From Acorus gramineus (taxonomy: Eukaryota; Streptophyta; Magnoliopsida; Acorales; Acoraceae), in NCBI GenBank assembly GCA_030737835.1, contig JAUJYN010000026.1, positions 718,131-782,130 of the forward strand: a DNA stretch of 64,000 bases, read 5' to 3'. The notes under the pieces are model-generated. The model was not told the DNA's origin. It worked only from the letters and a program-made list of their open reading frames with translations, and searched no databases. A program made the translations under genes and the position numbers. Positions 35,944 to 47,466 of this stretch are shown here, in pieces (within the stretch, counting starts at the first letter, position 1; the number at the start of each line of letters is the position of its first letter).

Positions 35944-36915
35944 TGATGAAAATTGTGTATGCCATGTTGGAAACAATAAGTCAACTTTTTATAAATAACC
36001 AAATTAACAAATACTATATTTGTGATGCCATCCATATGTCAAATTCCTCATCTAGCTGGTGTGCTTGTCATCCCAATTACTTCAAATGTTTTCAAGACGT
36101 CTTCATTTCCAATACCTGTGTGATTAAGCTAATATGTATAATATAAGTAATATATGCATGTAACATCAGTTACGTGTCCTTTACAAATATTGGCACCCAC
36201 CGTTACGTGTCATTTACAAATATTGACACCCACCGATGACGATCCTTATACAAGAAGTTCAACAATGCATTGTCCTCCATATGATGTTCTTCAATCATAT
36301 TTTTTTCACCCAACTTCAAATTCATCAACTGTCACCACTACAAAGTTTTTAATTACGGTTCCAAACAATGATCAATGTAAAAAATTGTAGTAGTGTGTAA
36401 GACAATCATAGAAGAGAATGCAAAAGGATTCCTTCAAGTTTTTGTACCATACAACCTAATTATAAGTAATGCAATAACAGAGTATGTGTCTTCATTAGTT
36501 TAGCCATTGAGAATAAATGAACTATTTGAAAATATGAACCTAGCGAGGTATATGCTCAATTAAACAAAAAGGATGACATGTTTTGGCTAGTAACTTTTGT
36601 TATGATTTTTGGTGTGCGGTGTGATTATGTTGCTTTACAATATGCATCGTGTCATTATGTTACATATAAATTACTGTGTGTTGTGATTATGGATTGTGCT
36701 ATATGCTTAGGCAGTCAAGTATATGCTTTGTATAGTATGGATGTGCATAATCATACGTTAGTATGGAATTGATAACCAACGCGATTAAGTAATGTGAACG
36801 TTATATTGGGAACAAAATGTTAACTTCGTTTAAAAAATCAAATTGTTCAATGCTACATTTGAGATGCCATCCACATGTCAAATTCCTCGTCTAGCTGGTG
36901 TGGTTGTGATCCCAT
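35944..36915. repeat. Diverged direct repeat inside the MULE
   Basis: The segment around 35944-36080 and the segment around 36785-36915 share the phrase GATGCCATCCAYATGTCAAATTCCTCRTCTAGCTGGTGTG (here split by small changes) and neighbouring sequence. Similarity extends upstream: 32120-32290, on the other side of the solo LTR, resembles 36573-36780 (ATGTTTTGGCTA..., ATATGCTTGG/ATATGCTTAGG). The unit of about 340 bp was therefore duplicated before the LTR entered the first copy. Confidence 0.5.
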
Positions 36916-38013
36916 CTAAGAACTGTGTTATGAACTTAGTATTTGTAATCCCATCCGAAAGTCATGAACTGAGCTTTGTAGTTGTAATGGTGGTGTGGGG
37001 GATGTGGTAGACCTCATCTACTGCTGCTTTGTCTTTCGTGTTTTCTGAAATATAAAGTGGAAATCTAATTGCATAAAAACCAATAAAGGACCTGTCGCTT
37101 TATTATGTAAAGCACATGCAATATGTAAAGAATTAATGTTAAATGGTACATATTTTTTTATTATGTGGAGAACAATTTTGCATCATGAGACTTTTTTTTC
37201 TCTCTTCGGACGACCCTTAAGCTTGTGCTACTACATGATTGAGCATCTTTTCAATGTTGATATTATTACTTACACGGTTAAGGGAAGCTTGCATCAACCA
37301 GTGTAGAGATATGGTTCGTCGTTTTCTTCTTCAGATCCTCAAATAGAGTCACAATAAACATACAGGCATTAGAAAATGAACTCACCATCTCCACGATCTC
37401 TTGGACAGTACGCAAAGTCAAATTATATAGGTTGTCATCTCCATTTGATCCATGACAACTATCGGAGATTCACCTGCGATATTTGAGTAAGTATATACGT
37501 TATAAAACTCTGTGCATACGCATTCCAAGACGAAATAATTTTTTTTTCTCATGGATAAACAGTGGTGAACAAAGGATATTTAGTATCATCAACTTTACAG
37601 CTACCTTCGACAAAAAATTTATCACAAATAACGAAATAATATTTCAAACAGAAGATGAATAAATATTGGAATCTTATGAAAACTATGCATATACCAACGT
37701 TTTGTCCCCTAACTGCAAACAAGGAATATTTACTACTTATGGATTTTTTGTGCTGGTTTGTGGTGGTTGCTGCTGAGGAGAGAGAGAGAGAAAGTGAAAC
37801 AGTAAATGAAAACCAAAAAGGATGAAAGAGAAAATGATAAAAAAACAGGGTGGCAGTCAAAAAAATGGGTGGAAACTTTTGGGGAGAAATTTTTCATGGG
37901 CAGTTTTTGAAAGCTGACGTGGCATTAAAAAAAAAATTCCACATGGCAAGCTGACGTGGGGTCTGAGAAATGGATGGTGTTGTAAACTGAGTGTAACAGC
38001 ACTCTAAAATGAA

Positions 38014-38737
38014 TCTTTTGGCGGAGCCGGCATGACTAAGAGAAAAGGGGGCACGGTTTGGTTATAATAGCCCTCAAACCATTTGGCGGATGAGTTTTGA
38101 GTCTCCATATTTGGAGGCACACTGTTTATAAAGGTTGACTTTTTTTTATTATTATTTTATAAAAAAAAGTATGATAACTTCTACTACATAATTTTAATTT
38201 TCATAAAATTGATACCATTGGATAGATGACGTCGATACAATTCATATAAGTCTAATATTGAATAAATTTAACATATATTTATACAAAATATATTTAATAT
38301 TATTTTTTTATTTTTTGAACATGAATATTGATTTTATTTTATTAATTATTATTTGAACTTATGTATTAAAATATCATATATCTATATTACTAACAAAAAA
38401 TGTTTTCAACTTCGTAACACTAATTATTTTTTTAAAAGATATATTGAATGAATGGTGGTGATCGTGCCACATCATCATATTTTTTTGTTATTATTTTTTA
38501 TTAGATTTTGAATGTGATAATAATAGAATATATCACTAATTTGGAGTAAAATATAAGTTTCAATGTTGGATCTCACTTTTCATTGTGAAATATTCATTTT
38601 TGGGAAAAAAAATTATTTCCCAGTCATAAGAATATATCGAAAAGATCTTTCTAACAAGCAATTAATCACCCAAATATGTTATTATGGAGGTAAAAATCTA
38701 CACTATAACACGTGTCACATTAAGTCGGATATGGGCT
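38014..38737. other. AT-rich DNA between transposons
   Basis: No gene or bounded element recognised. Many TTATTATTTT-type runs. Confidence 0.5.
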
Positions 38738-40975
38738 ATCACACTTGGGGCCCATAGAACCAGATCTGAATCCAAAAGGTCATGATGACATTCCAGGATG
38801 CGCTGGCACGATTAGATCCAGGGTCTAGTCGGACAGTCAGACACCTCGTGAAAGAATGTCACCTCGAGTAGTTAAGGCACGATCAGATTAGAGGTCTGGT
38901 CGGACGACCTTACTGCTCGCGAACGAGCAGGGAAGACACGACCAGACAAGAGGTCTGGTCGGGCGATCTTTCACCTCGCGGACATACTCAAAGACGTAAC
39001 TGACGAATGAGCAGGCTCAAGAGCCACGAGCATATTAAAGAAACGGTCAAAGAACCATAATACCTGTAACTGCTAAATGGATAGCAATGGTCCACTAATT
39101 GCATGATGTGAGCACGACGTGTCTCATTAACACGTGGGGGTTTCCACCGAAATCGTCCTCTAAAAGTGTTTAATGGGGGGACGGTTTTAACAGCCACGGA
39201 GTAGTGGAAGCGGCAATCTATCTGAGGAACTACGTGTGACTTGATCCCCAAGGGGTACGTAGGCAGCCTATAAAGAGGTCGCGAGATAGCACTTTAAAGG
39301 CCCATTCATTGAGACAGTGAACGCCAGGTTCAGTCAAATCTAAGCTACTAAAAATTACCATCCTTAAAATAACCTTTTGAGCTTTAACCCCAAGTTCAAA
39401 AAGTTTAACTGAAGGGGGAAAATATCCTCCTCAGTTTGGCGCTGTCTGTGGGACTTTCAAAACAAAAATTCAGTGTACATGATGTCTGATCCAAGTGACA
39501 CTCATTTGGGGAGGCAGCGATATCAAGTTGACCTCCCACCAGATGTTGCCATCAGTGATTCACCTAGGACCCTGGCCAGCTAGGCCCAGGATCTCCGGTA
39601 GGTAGTGGAGTCCGCACAAGAGACACTCTTAATCGACTCCAGGGATCCATGCAGCAAATGATTGAAGCTTTGATGCAGCAGTTCTATGCTAACCTGCATC
39701 CACAGCAACCCGTTCGGGAGGACGTCCTACCGCCACCTACAGCAGAGCTTAATCCACTAGCCGCCACTGTACACGATTCGGAGGGAAGTACTTCTTCCTT
39801 GAATCGTATGCAACAAAACCACCGACGATCACGCTCCCCTCGAGCAAGCTGATGGAACCACGAGGAACAAAGATGCGGACGTTCTCCGCACCGGGAATGG
39901 TCCGCCCGAAGAGAGGCGTTGCAAAGGCCAACTCATCAAGAAAGATCGGCCTTCCGCGAAGCATCTGATGGGCACCGCGGCGATCGTCTTCAGCAAACCG
40001 AAGGAGTTGTCGTGCAGTCCCACCACAATTCGCGTTTAGAGGTGTGGCGGGCCTGAGATCACGGAATGGTGGAACATGCATTACGGGGTTTCACCTCCCT
40101 GTTCTACACAGAAATTCTCAGAGAACGCTTCCACGGAAGTTCGTTCAACCCAAATTCAAGCTGTACAATGGCACGACGGATCCTTATGACCATATTTTGA
40201 CATTCCGTCACTCCATGGCATTGTACGAGCTTTATGATGGACTAATGTGTCGCCTCTTCCCATCTAGCCTAAAAGGGGCTGCACTTAGCAGGTTTCATCT
40301 TCTTCCTTTTGCGACAATCAGAATTTTTGAGGAGCTTGGTACCATGTTTGCTGAGCACTTCATCTGCAGCAGGCGAAGGAAGAAAGATCTCGGGGATCTC
40401 ATGAAGATCCAGATGCAACAGGGAGAAACGATTTGACAATATGTCGATCATTTTCGTATCCTAAAGTTTGAAGTTGAAGACTACAACGAGAACGCTGCAG
40501 TCATGGCGTTTCGTAACAGGTTATCAGCCGGTAACGGCCTAAAGGAGTAGCTCATCAAGCGCACTCCTTCCGACTTACGCGATCTGATGGGGCGTGTTAA
40601 AAAGTACGCAAAGGTGGAGGAGGAATCTAAGCTCCTCAAGCAGGTGGTGGTTGCATCTCGGTCCTCACTGACAGCCACCACTCCCGCACCGGCAACAAAA
40701 CGCTCGTCAGAATCTTGCTAGAAGGACCGACGAGGCGAGAAGGATAGGAAACAGGGCGCCTCAGCGAATGAGGTGAGAGAGGGACGGGGGACGTTCTTTA
40801 AGATCCCACCATCCCAAATTTTGCCCAATATTCAGGGGAAACAATGGTTCAGGTGACCTGAACCGATGAAGAGTGAGTCGTCGAAACAGGACCAATCCCT
40901 CTGCTGTGACTATCACAAGAGCGTGAGGCATACCATCGATCGATACCGCATTCTTTGAGGATTCCTGGAAGAAAT
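38738..40975 (+). mobile_element. Decayed Tat-like gypsy element fragment (LTR + gag)
   Basis: A 5' LTR-like part (about 38738-39433) containing three diverged GGTCTGGTCGGRCGA-type repeats and a TATA-like CCTATAAAGAGG is followed by a primer-binding-site-like TGGCGCTGTCTGTGGGA (39437-39453) and a broken gag. The element is cut off within or just after gag near 40975; pol and the 3' LTR are absent. The left LTR end is uncertain because no clean TG is seen and no target duplication can be tested. Confidence 0.65.
39479..40975 (+). pseudogene. Tat-like gag, many stops
   Basis: Recognisable Gag segments occur in order but with several in-frame stops and shifts. The clearest is at 40130-40436 (PKFKLYNGTTDPYDHILTFR, then LFPSSLKGAALSRFHLLP and MKIQMQQGETI), followed by YVDHFRILKFEVEDYNENAA after a stop, and later a basic C-terminal region with a decayed CDYHKSVRHTIDRY segment. 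These match the Gag of Tat/Retand-type gypsy elements. It is clearly non-functional. Confidence 0.7.
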
Positions 40976-41570
40976 AAAAAAATAAAAAATTGAGTATAGA
41001 GTCTCAGTGTTCATTTAACAACTCTAACCACAATATCTATTTTCATCTCTATTCTATTTTTATATATAATTTTTCTATAAAACTTTCATTTATAATATCC
41101 ATCTTATTTTTTTGTTGTAATACACATAATTGAGACATACTAGGAAATTTAAAATTGGTAGAAGTTAATAATATCAGTTCCATACTAGGTGATCAATAAA
41201 CTTGTAGAAAGAAAAGCTCATGCTTCTCAAGTATCTGATGACTCATCTACTTTTAATCATAGTGATTTCAACAGCTTCAAGGATTGGGAAATTACTAATG
41301 TAGCAATCCATCTATTTCAAAATGGATCTAGGTGCTGTTATTTTGTGTTGTTGTGTTTCGTAGTTGTGTTTTATTTAATTTTTCATGTACATTCTTTTGT
41401 TGTGCAATATTTTTCGATTAGAATAAATTAATATTCCCCCACACACGATGTGCGTGTTAATAATTTTTTTATTTTTTGAAAAAGCTGTCCACAACCAATA
41501 CCCTCAATTTTTTCCATTCATTTATAAACGATATAATATGCCAAGTTATATATACATAAATGATATAATC
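40976..41570. other. AT-rich DNA with no recognised gene
   Basis: A short open frame at 41189-41431 has a hydrophobic C-terminal half but no family resemblance and AT-rich composition typical of the surroundings. It is not called as a gene. Confidence 0.5.
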
Positions 41571-42507
41571 TGTCACGCCCCAGGGCGGCCGTCCCCGGGA
41601 CGCGGCAGGTGTATATATCATATCAGAGGCCTACACATGAGGTCAAATACATATACTCTAAACCACAGATAAAAATGACAACATAGATCAAACAAGGCTG
41701 ACATAATATATACACAATATAGCGGAAGCTAAAACTGAGTCTGTAATCAAAACATATTACAGACTCGATACACAATCATACGTCCTGTGAGAGCCAATAT
41801 ACATAGAAACAACTGAATATATACAGACGCGTGCCAAGCACGGAAATAAAATACATACAGCCAAGAAAAGGGATGCTGATAGCCTCTGGCACTCGCGAAC
41901 GTAGCGCTGCTCCGCTACTGAAGGAATCCCTCGGAAAGCTCCAACTGCTGCTCCGGCTCCAGCTCAGGCTCAGTGGCAACTGGGGAAAAACATATGCGAG
42001 GGGTGAGCCACACGCTCAGTGAACGGCACAACCCATGCATCACAGACAATATTGACCATAACATATTAATCCAGCTATTCGTCCCGCCTCTAAGGGGCAG
42101 GAACAACATAAACATTTGTCCATCTTAAACCACAATTTCCATAACCCAGATCATACCCTCACCTTTACCCCTCAACAGGGGACTCAGGATGTTGGGACTA
42201 ACAATCATCCATAAACAAAACTAGCAGGTCGCTCATCGCCAACCCACTACACCCTCACCCTCACCTTTCCAAAGGTGACATAGGATTTTGGGACTGACTA
42301 GGCTGTTGGTCACCCTTAGTCCACCGATAGTCTCTCCTCCACTCCGTAGGCCGCTTGGTCTCCACCCACAACTTCAGCACAGTCCGAAACCAAATCAGGA
42401 GGTGCCTACTGATGTGGGTCCTCCGAAGGACGGCCTTTCTAACGCTGGGGTAGTCTCTACCGGATCCAACGAGGGAGACAGGACAGCCTATCCATACGCA
42501 TATGATC
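41571..42507 (-). repeat. 3' LTR (distal part) of minus gypsy copy
   Basis: Starts TGTCACGCCCC on the plus strand, which is the reverse of the ...GGGCGTGACA LTR end. It is almost base-for-base the same as 53537-54470. It is broken at 42507, just before TGTTATATATG of the inserted plus-strand element. Confidence 0.85.
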
Positions 42508-43139
42508 TGTTATATATGTGTCACTTTTTAGCCTGCTGGTAACCGTTGGAGCATTTCTGGCAGTTTTAAAATTTTTAGGGTTTTTCGATCGGAACCGCAT
42601 AATTTCAGACTGTTAGCTATCGTCTGAGCTAGAGGACTCCGATTGAAAATCTAACTGCATATTTGGTGTCCTGGTGCCATTTTAAGTCACTCATGAAAAT
42701 TTCATCGAATTCTGGCATCGTTTGCAAAAATTTCACAGTTCCAGGGCGTATCCGGGTTTTTAAGTCGCGCATTATATGAAAGGAATCAAAAATATCTTTT
42801 TACTATTCATCATCCCTACGACTTGCTCTCTCTCTCTCCTCTCCTCCGTTTTCTTCCGTTTGAGCCCCCTAGAGCCCTCAAAGCTTAAAACCTAAAGCAC
42901 GGGAAGTGTAGATCGGGTCCCGATCTACGCTCCGGTGTCTTCAAATCCGAATTCCGACGATCCTAGCCTCCCCGACCTCCCCTTTTCGTCCTCTGATTTG
43001 GCCCATTCCGAGGGACAAGCTAGATCGGGCGTGAGAAGGCCTTTGGGAAAGGTTTCGGCGCGCGGAGAGCCACCGGACTTCCCCTCCTCCCCTTGGTAAG
43101 CCCCCTTTCCCTCTTTTTCCTGCATAGATGTATGCTAGG

Positions 43140-44310
43140 GGGTGATTTTGTGGTTGGGAGGCGGTTGGCGGCGGTGGGTGGCCGTCGGAGGGCTGTGGGA
43201 GGCGGTCGGAGGCTATGGTGGTGGTCGGAGGTGGGTGGTAGAGGAGCTCGGGCTCGGGCAGGATGGCAGGGCAGCAGCAGCAGGCGCAGCAGGCAGGGCC
43301 GCTGGCAGGGCGCGCGCGTGCGTGTGCGCGGGCGTGCGCGCGGGCGTGCGCTCGGGCTGGCGCTGGGCGTGCCTGGTGCTGGGCGTGCAGGGCTAGTCGG
43401 GTGCTAGGCTGGCAGGGCTAGCTGGGTAGGCTGGGAGTAGGGCACCAGTTTGCTGGGCGCGCGAGCGCGTGCGCGCGGGCGCGCACGCGGGCGTGCGCTC
43501 GGGGGGTGCAGGGGGAGGCGTGCGGAGCAGGCTGCTGGGCTGTGCGCGCTGGCAGGCCGGGCGAGCTGGCTGGGCGCGCAGGCGAGCAGGGCAGGGGCGC
43601 TCGGGCATCAGGCGGGCAGTGCCCCGGGCGTGCAGGCGAGCGGTGCTCGGGCCACTCGGCGACGCGCGCAGGCAGGCAACGCGGGCAGCAGCGCGGGCAG
43701 GCTGGCAGGCGCGCTGGGCGCATGCTGCTAGGCGCGCTGGGCGCGTGTTGCGCGGGCGTGCGTGTGGACGCTGGGTGAGGGTCCCGGGCGCTGGGCGCTG
43801 GGTCGCGGGTGCCGGGCGCTGGGCGTAGTCGGGCGCGCAGTCGTGCGCGGGTGCGTGCGCGCGGGTGCGCGGGTGCGCGCGAAGTGGGTGCGCGGGTGCG
43901 CGCGGGTGCTGGCGCGCGCGGGGGTGCCAGCGGGGGTCTGCGCGGGTGCGCGCAGGCGCGCGCGGGCGTGCGCGCGAGCGTGCGCGCACGCGGCAGGGCA
44001 CCTGGGCACTTCGCCTGGGTGCTGGGCAGGGCGCCTGGGCATGCGCCTGGGCGCGGTGCTGGGGGCCAGTGCGTGCGCGTGCTGGGGCGTGCGTGCAGTG
44101 CGCGCGGGGGCGCGCTGGGCTGGACGCGCGGTGCGCGCGGGCTCGCGCGTGCGTGCGGCGGTGCGTCGGGGCGCGCGGGCCGGCGGGCGACAGTGCGTCG
44201 GTGGTGTCCGGGCATGCGGCCTGGGCTCGGCAGTGCGCCTTGGCGCGCGGGCCGAGGCTCGACTGTGCGCCCGGGGTGGGTGGCCGTGCGTGCGGCTGCC
44301 CGGTGGGTTC
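43140..44310. repeat. GC-rich, CpG-dense LTR block
   Basis: Extremely GC-rich sequence built of degenerate GCGTGCGCGCGGGC and CTGGGCG units, in contrast to AT-rich flanks. Long open frames appear on both strands only because stop codons are rare at such composition; their products are Ala/Arg/Gly strings. Equivalent blocks lie at 33080-34060, 49450-50154 and 55360-56170. Alternating CG/TG runs make left-handed DNA plausible. Confidence 0.8.
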
Positions 44311-44442
44311 GGGAGTGAGTCGGGATGCTCGGATACACGTGCGTACGGACCGTATGTACGTTTATCCGAGTGTTGGGTATTTTAGATGTGTTTTTGGGTA
44401 TTTTAAGCATTGTTCTCACCATATTGAATGCCTGTCTTGCAG

Positions 44443-44478
44443 ATCTAGACGGACGGTCGCGCGACCACCCAGATACCG
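44443..44478 (+). other. Candidate 36-nt leader exon in LTR
   Basis: Bounded by a CTGTCTTGCAG acceptor and a CG|GTGAGTGGG donor. The equivalents at 34189-34224 (solo LTR) and 55211-55246 (minus copy) have the same length and the same boundaries. The core CGGACGGTCGCGCGAC is conserved. See the finding on LTR introns. Confidence 0.45.
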
Positions 44479-45243
44479 GTGAGTGGGACAATCCAACCCA
44501 GTAGAGAGGGGTCATACGCATTTGGGCGTATACCGACCTCTCCTGGGGCGCCATGGATAAATATTAACCTGCAATGATATGTATATCATGCGAGCATGAT
44601 TAAATTGTAGAATGCATGTTACCCTAGACTTTGCATGTTAGGGACTTGCACCCTTAGGATTTGTGTATGAGCCATGCAGCATGTCCCCTGGTTCCATGTT
44701 AGGAAGCCCGGCCGATGCATGTGCCCTACTAGTTTATTTATTTGATTAAATGCTAGTATTTGTTTACAATGCATGTTATAGTGAATATTATAGGGGAGGG
44801 GCCTTGCGAGGACAGCGGTGAGACCCGGGTTAGGGTACACCGTGTTCCTTGTTTGGTTGTCGGGGTGTCCTATAACGGGAACTCACGCTGCCCTCCCGAG
44901 TTTCTTTCCCCAACGATATTCCACCGTGTTATAACCTTATGCATGTTCCCCGCATCGTAGTTATGCGCCCTGGTGGGTTCTGAGGAATTCAGAACATTAG
45001 TGTTGTTATAATGTGCCGTCTGCGGATCCAAGTGGATCATATGCGATGGGTAGGCTGTTCTGTTCCCTTCGTTGGATCCGGTAGAGACTACCCCAGCGTT
45101 AGACAGGGCCTTCCTGACAGAGGGCTCCCATTAGTAGGCACCTCCTGATTTTGGACGGACTGTGCTGAATGTGGGAGTAGACCAGGCGGCCTACGGAGTG
45201 GAGGAGAGACTATCGGTGGACCAAGGGTAACCAACAGCCTAGT

Positions 45244-45490
45244 CAGTCCCAAAATCCTATGTCACCCATTGAAGGGTGAGGGTGAGGGTGTAGCGGGTTG
45301 GCGGAAGCGACCCGTTGGTTTTTGGTGCAGTTAGTCCCAATATCCTATGTCACCCATTGAAGGGTGAGGGTGAGGGTGTGGCGGGTTGGCGGAAGCGACC
45401 CGCTGGTTATGTGTAGCCAGTCCCAATATCCTTTGTCGCCCATTGAAGGGTGAGGGTGAGGGTGTAGTGGGTTGGCGATTGAGCAACCCA
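45244..45490 (+). repeat. Three tandem 85-90-bp repeats in LTR
   Basis: Units begin near 45244, 45333 and 45418. Each contains AGTCCCAAWATCCTATGTC, CCCATTGAAGGGTGAGGGTG and a GGGTTGGCG...GCGACCCG inverted pair. The solo LTR and the minus copy each have two units. Confidence 0.75.
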
Positions 45491-46035
45491 CGGCTTTGAG
45501 TTGTGATATCATTTGTGGATTAAGTGATATGTATTTTGGATTATAAGTATATCTGGTTGTGGTCAATATTATCTGTGATGCATGGGTTGTGCCGTTCACT
45601 GAGCGTGTGGCTCACCCCTCGCATAATATTTTCTTCAGTGTCATCTGAGTCGGATCTGGAGGAGGAGCTCCCCGAGGGACTTCATCAGTAGCGGAGTAGC
45701 GCCACGTCCCGCGAGTTGCAGAGACTATCAGCATCCCTTGTACCAGTATGTATTATTTTCCGTGCTTGGGCACGCGTTTGGGTTGTATTTGGACGTCTTT
45801 GTATGTATATTGGCTCTCACAGGACATGTGATTATGTATGGAGTCTGTAGTGTGTTTTGATTACAGATTCAGTCTTTAGTTATCCGCATTTGGTGTATAT
45901 ATCATGTCAGCCCTGCTTTGTTGTCTGTATGTCATTCTAGTAGCTTGTGTATGATATTATTGACTTCCTGTGTAGATTCTGATATTTTATATACACTTGC
46001 CGCGTCTCGGGGACGCCCGGGGCGTGACAAAAAGG

Positions 46036-46047
46036 TGGTATCAGAGC
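46036..46047 (+). other. Primer binding site, initiator tRNA-Met type
   Basis: TGGTATCAGAGC, six bases after the 5' LTR. It is the standard complement of the plant initiator methionine tRNA 3' end used by many chromoviral gypsy and copia elements. The minus copy has the same site at 53520-53531. Confidence 0.8.
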
Positions 46048-46149
46048 CTGGTCCTGTCAGAGCCAATGGTCTTCTTTCGTAGAGATGAGTCCTAGGATTT
46101 TGATATGAGTATTCTGATCCTAGTGTCTGGTTTTCTTAGGATTGCTGAT

Positions 46150-47466
46150 ATGTCTCCTCGTGGAGGACGGCGCGGACATGGTCCCTCTCGACCTTTGGAG
46201 GTTTCCGGACCTGCCGGAGGCGAGGATGCTACTGGAGAGTCCATGGCTGTGAGGCCAGGATCGGCGCAGGAGCCTCCCGCACGGGAACGTGCGTTCGCTT
46301 GGACAGCGGATTTGGTGGAGACTCGGATCAAGGCACTGGAGGCGCAGACCAGAGTGTTGGTAGAGCAAGCGCGGGAGATCCGGGAGCTGAGGGCGGCCCG
46401 TGATGCAGTTCCACAGGTCCCCTTGGCAGCAGATTCGTCTGTGGTACCCGAAGTACCCCCAGTCCCCGTGGTGTTTCCAGCGGCGAGGGTTCAGGATCCC
46501 CTGGCGAGGGAGGTGGGGCTAGAGGCTGCAGCGCGGGTGCAGCAGAGTGGCCTCGCAGTTTTTCTAAAGCTCCACCGTCCTGAGTTCTATGGCCAGTTGG
46601 CGGATCCCCTTGCCCCAGAGCAATGGTTGATGGAGATGGAGGTGATCTTCTCGACCATGCTTTGCACCGATTGCCAGCAAGTCTCTTTGGCCACCTTCAT
46701 GTTGAAGGGTAGCGCTGCCGACTGGTGGGCTACCCGAGTGGTGGACATTCCAGAGGGAGTGGAGCAGCTTTCTTGGGCAGGATTCTAGAGGTATTTCCTG
46801 GAGGAGTACTTCCCGTTCTCGGCGCAGCAGATCGTGGTGCAGGAGTTTGAGCGGTTGACGCAAGGCTCTATGTCTGTCGCCGATTACTCCATGCGCTTCA
46901 CGAGGTTATCCAGGTTCGCTCCAGCTTTGGTGATGGACGAAGAGGCGCGGTGCCGCCGTTTCGAGCTTGGTCTCTGCAGCGCCATTCGGGTGCATGTCTC
47001 CTCCCAGGCTTTCTCGAGGTTCTCCGACTTGGTGTCTCGGGCGAAGACAGTCGAGCGAGACCTCGGGATCATCGTGGGGGTTCCGACCCCATCTGCAAAT
47101 CAGGGTCCTTTCGGGAGTCGGGACCTGGGGCAGCGCAGGAGGAGGAGGCCCCGTTTCGATCAGTCAGCGGCTGTCTCTCCTCCAGCAGATGCGGTGCCAG
47201 AGTGGGATCCAGCACCCATTGCGGCAGTGCCCATCCAGTCCTGGCGGCCGGAGAGGCGGCGCTGTTTCCATTGTCAGCGCATCGGGCATATTAGATACAA
47301 TTGCCCTGATGCTGGCCGACCCCGAGTGCTACCTCAGCAGCGGCAGCCGGCGGGGCGTGCTCTTGCTCCTCTGCCGCAGTTTGTTCAAGGCAGGGTTGCA
47401 GCGCTTTCGGCTGAGGAGGCGCAGGTTTCGGGCGTCATGGTTCGAGGTAATGTTCTGTTTCTCTAG
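46150..47466 (+). pseudogene. Gag of plus gypsy copy, one in-frame stop
   Basis: A 438-codon frame starting MSPRGGRRGHGPSRP, interrupted only by a TAG at 46786-46788 where the minus copy has Gln. The central Gag domain is present (FLKLHRPEFYGQ, then MLKGSAADWWATRV, RYFLEEYFPFS, EFERLTQGSMSVADY). The CCHC knuckle is CFHCQRIGHIRYNC. After the knuckle a QGRVAALSAEEAQVSGVMVR segment matches the start of chromoviral protease, but the frame ends before the catalytic Asp. This is the capsid protein of a Tekay/Del-like chromovirus lineage. Confidence 0.82.

Larger units (their letters stand above)
30503..38004. mobile_element. Mutator-like element (MULE) with Ulp1 fragment
   Basis: Both sides carry a perfect 9-bp duplication TAAAATGAA (30494-30502 and 38005-38013), diagnostic in length for Mutator-type insertion. 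The left end GGAAAATGCTACACTCAG pairs with the right end read on the other strand, GAGTGCTGTTACACTCAG. A second shared block, CAGACCCCAC, follows about 20-30 bp further in at both ends. No transposase was found. The interior carries an Ulp1-like protease fragment, a CT-rich leader-like stretch, a duplicated segment and a nested solo LTR. Without the LTR and its duplication the element is about 3.9 kb. It starts only 578 bp upstream of the trehalase start codon. Confidence 0.68.
42508..46029 (+). repeat. 5' LTR of plus gypsy copy (3.5 kb)
   Basis: Begins TGTTATATATGTGTCAC and ends GGGCGTGACA. Contains a 21-bp perfect palindrome at 42908-42928, a candidate donor at 43096, a GC-rich block at about 43140-44310, a candidate 36-nt exon at 44443-44478, one roughly 130-bp module at 44785-44915, three 85-90-bp repeats at 45244-45490, and a candidate acceptor at 45637-45638. 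Confidence 0.88.

Noticed and set aside
41189..41431. 80-codon frame with a hydrophobic C-terminal half
   Set aside because: AT-rich DNA easily encodes Phe/Val/Leu strings; no start context or homologue recognised.
43418..44554. 378-codon minus-strand open frame and overlapping plus-strand frames
   Set aside because: Same LTR block in the plus gypsy copy. There is no domain, and the reading frame is not preserved between LTR copies that differ by whole repeat units.
45244..45490. GGGTGAGGGTGAGGGTG repeats as interstitial telomere sequence
   Set aside because: The unit is not the plant telomere heptamer TTTAGGG, and it lies in regular 85-90-bp LTR repeats.
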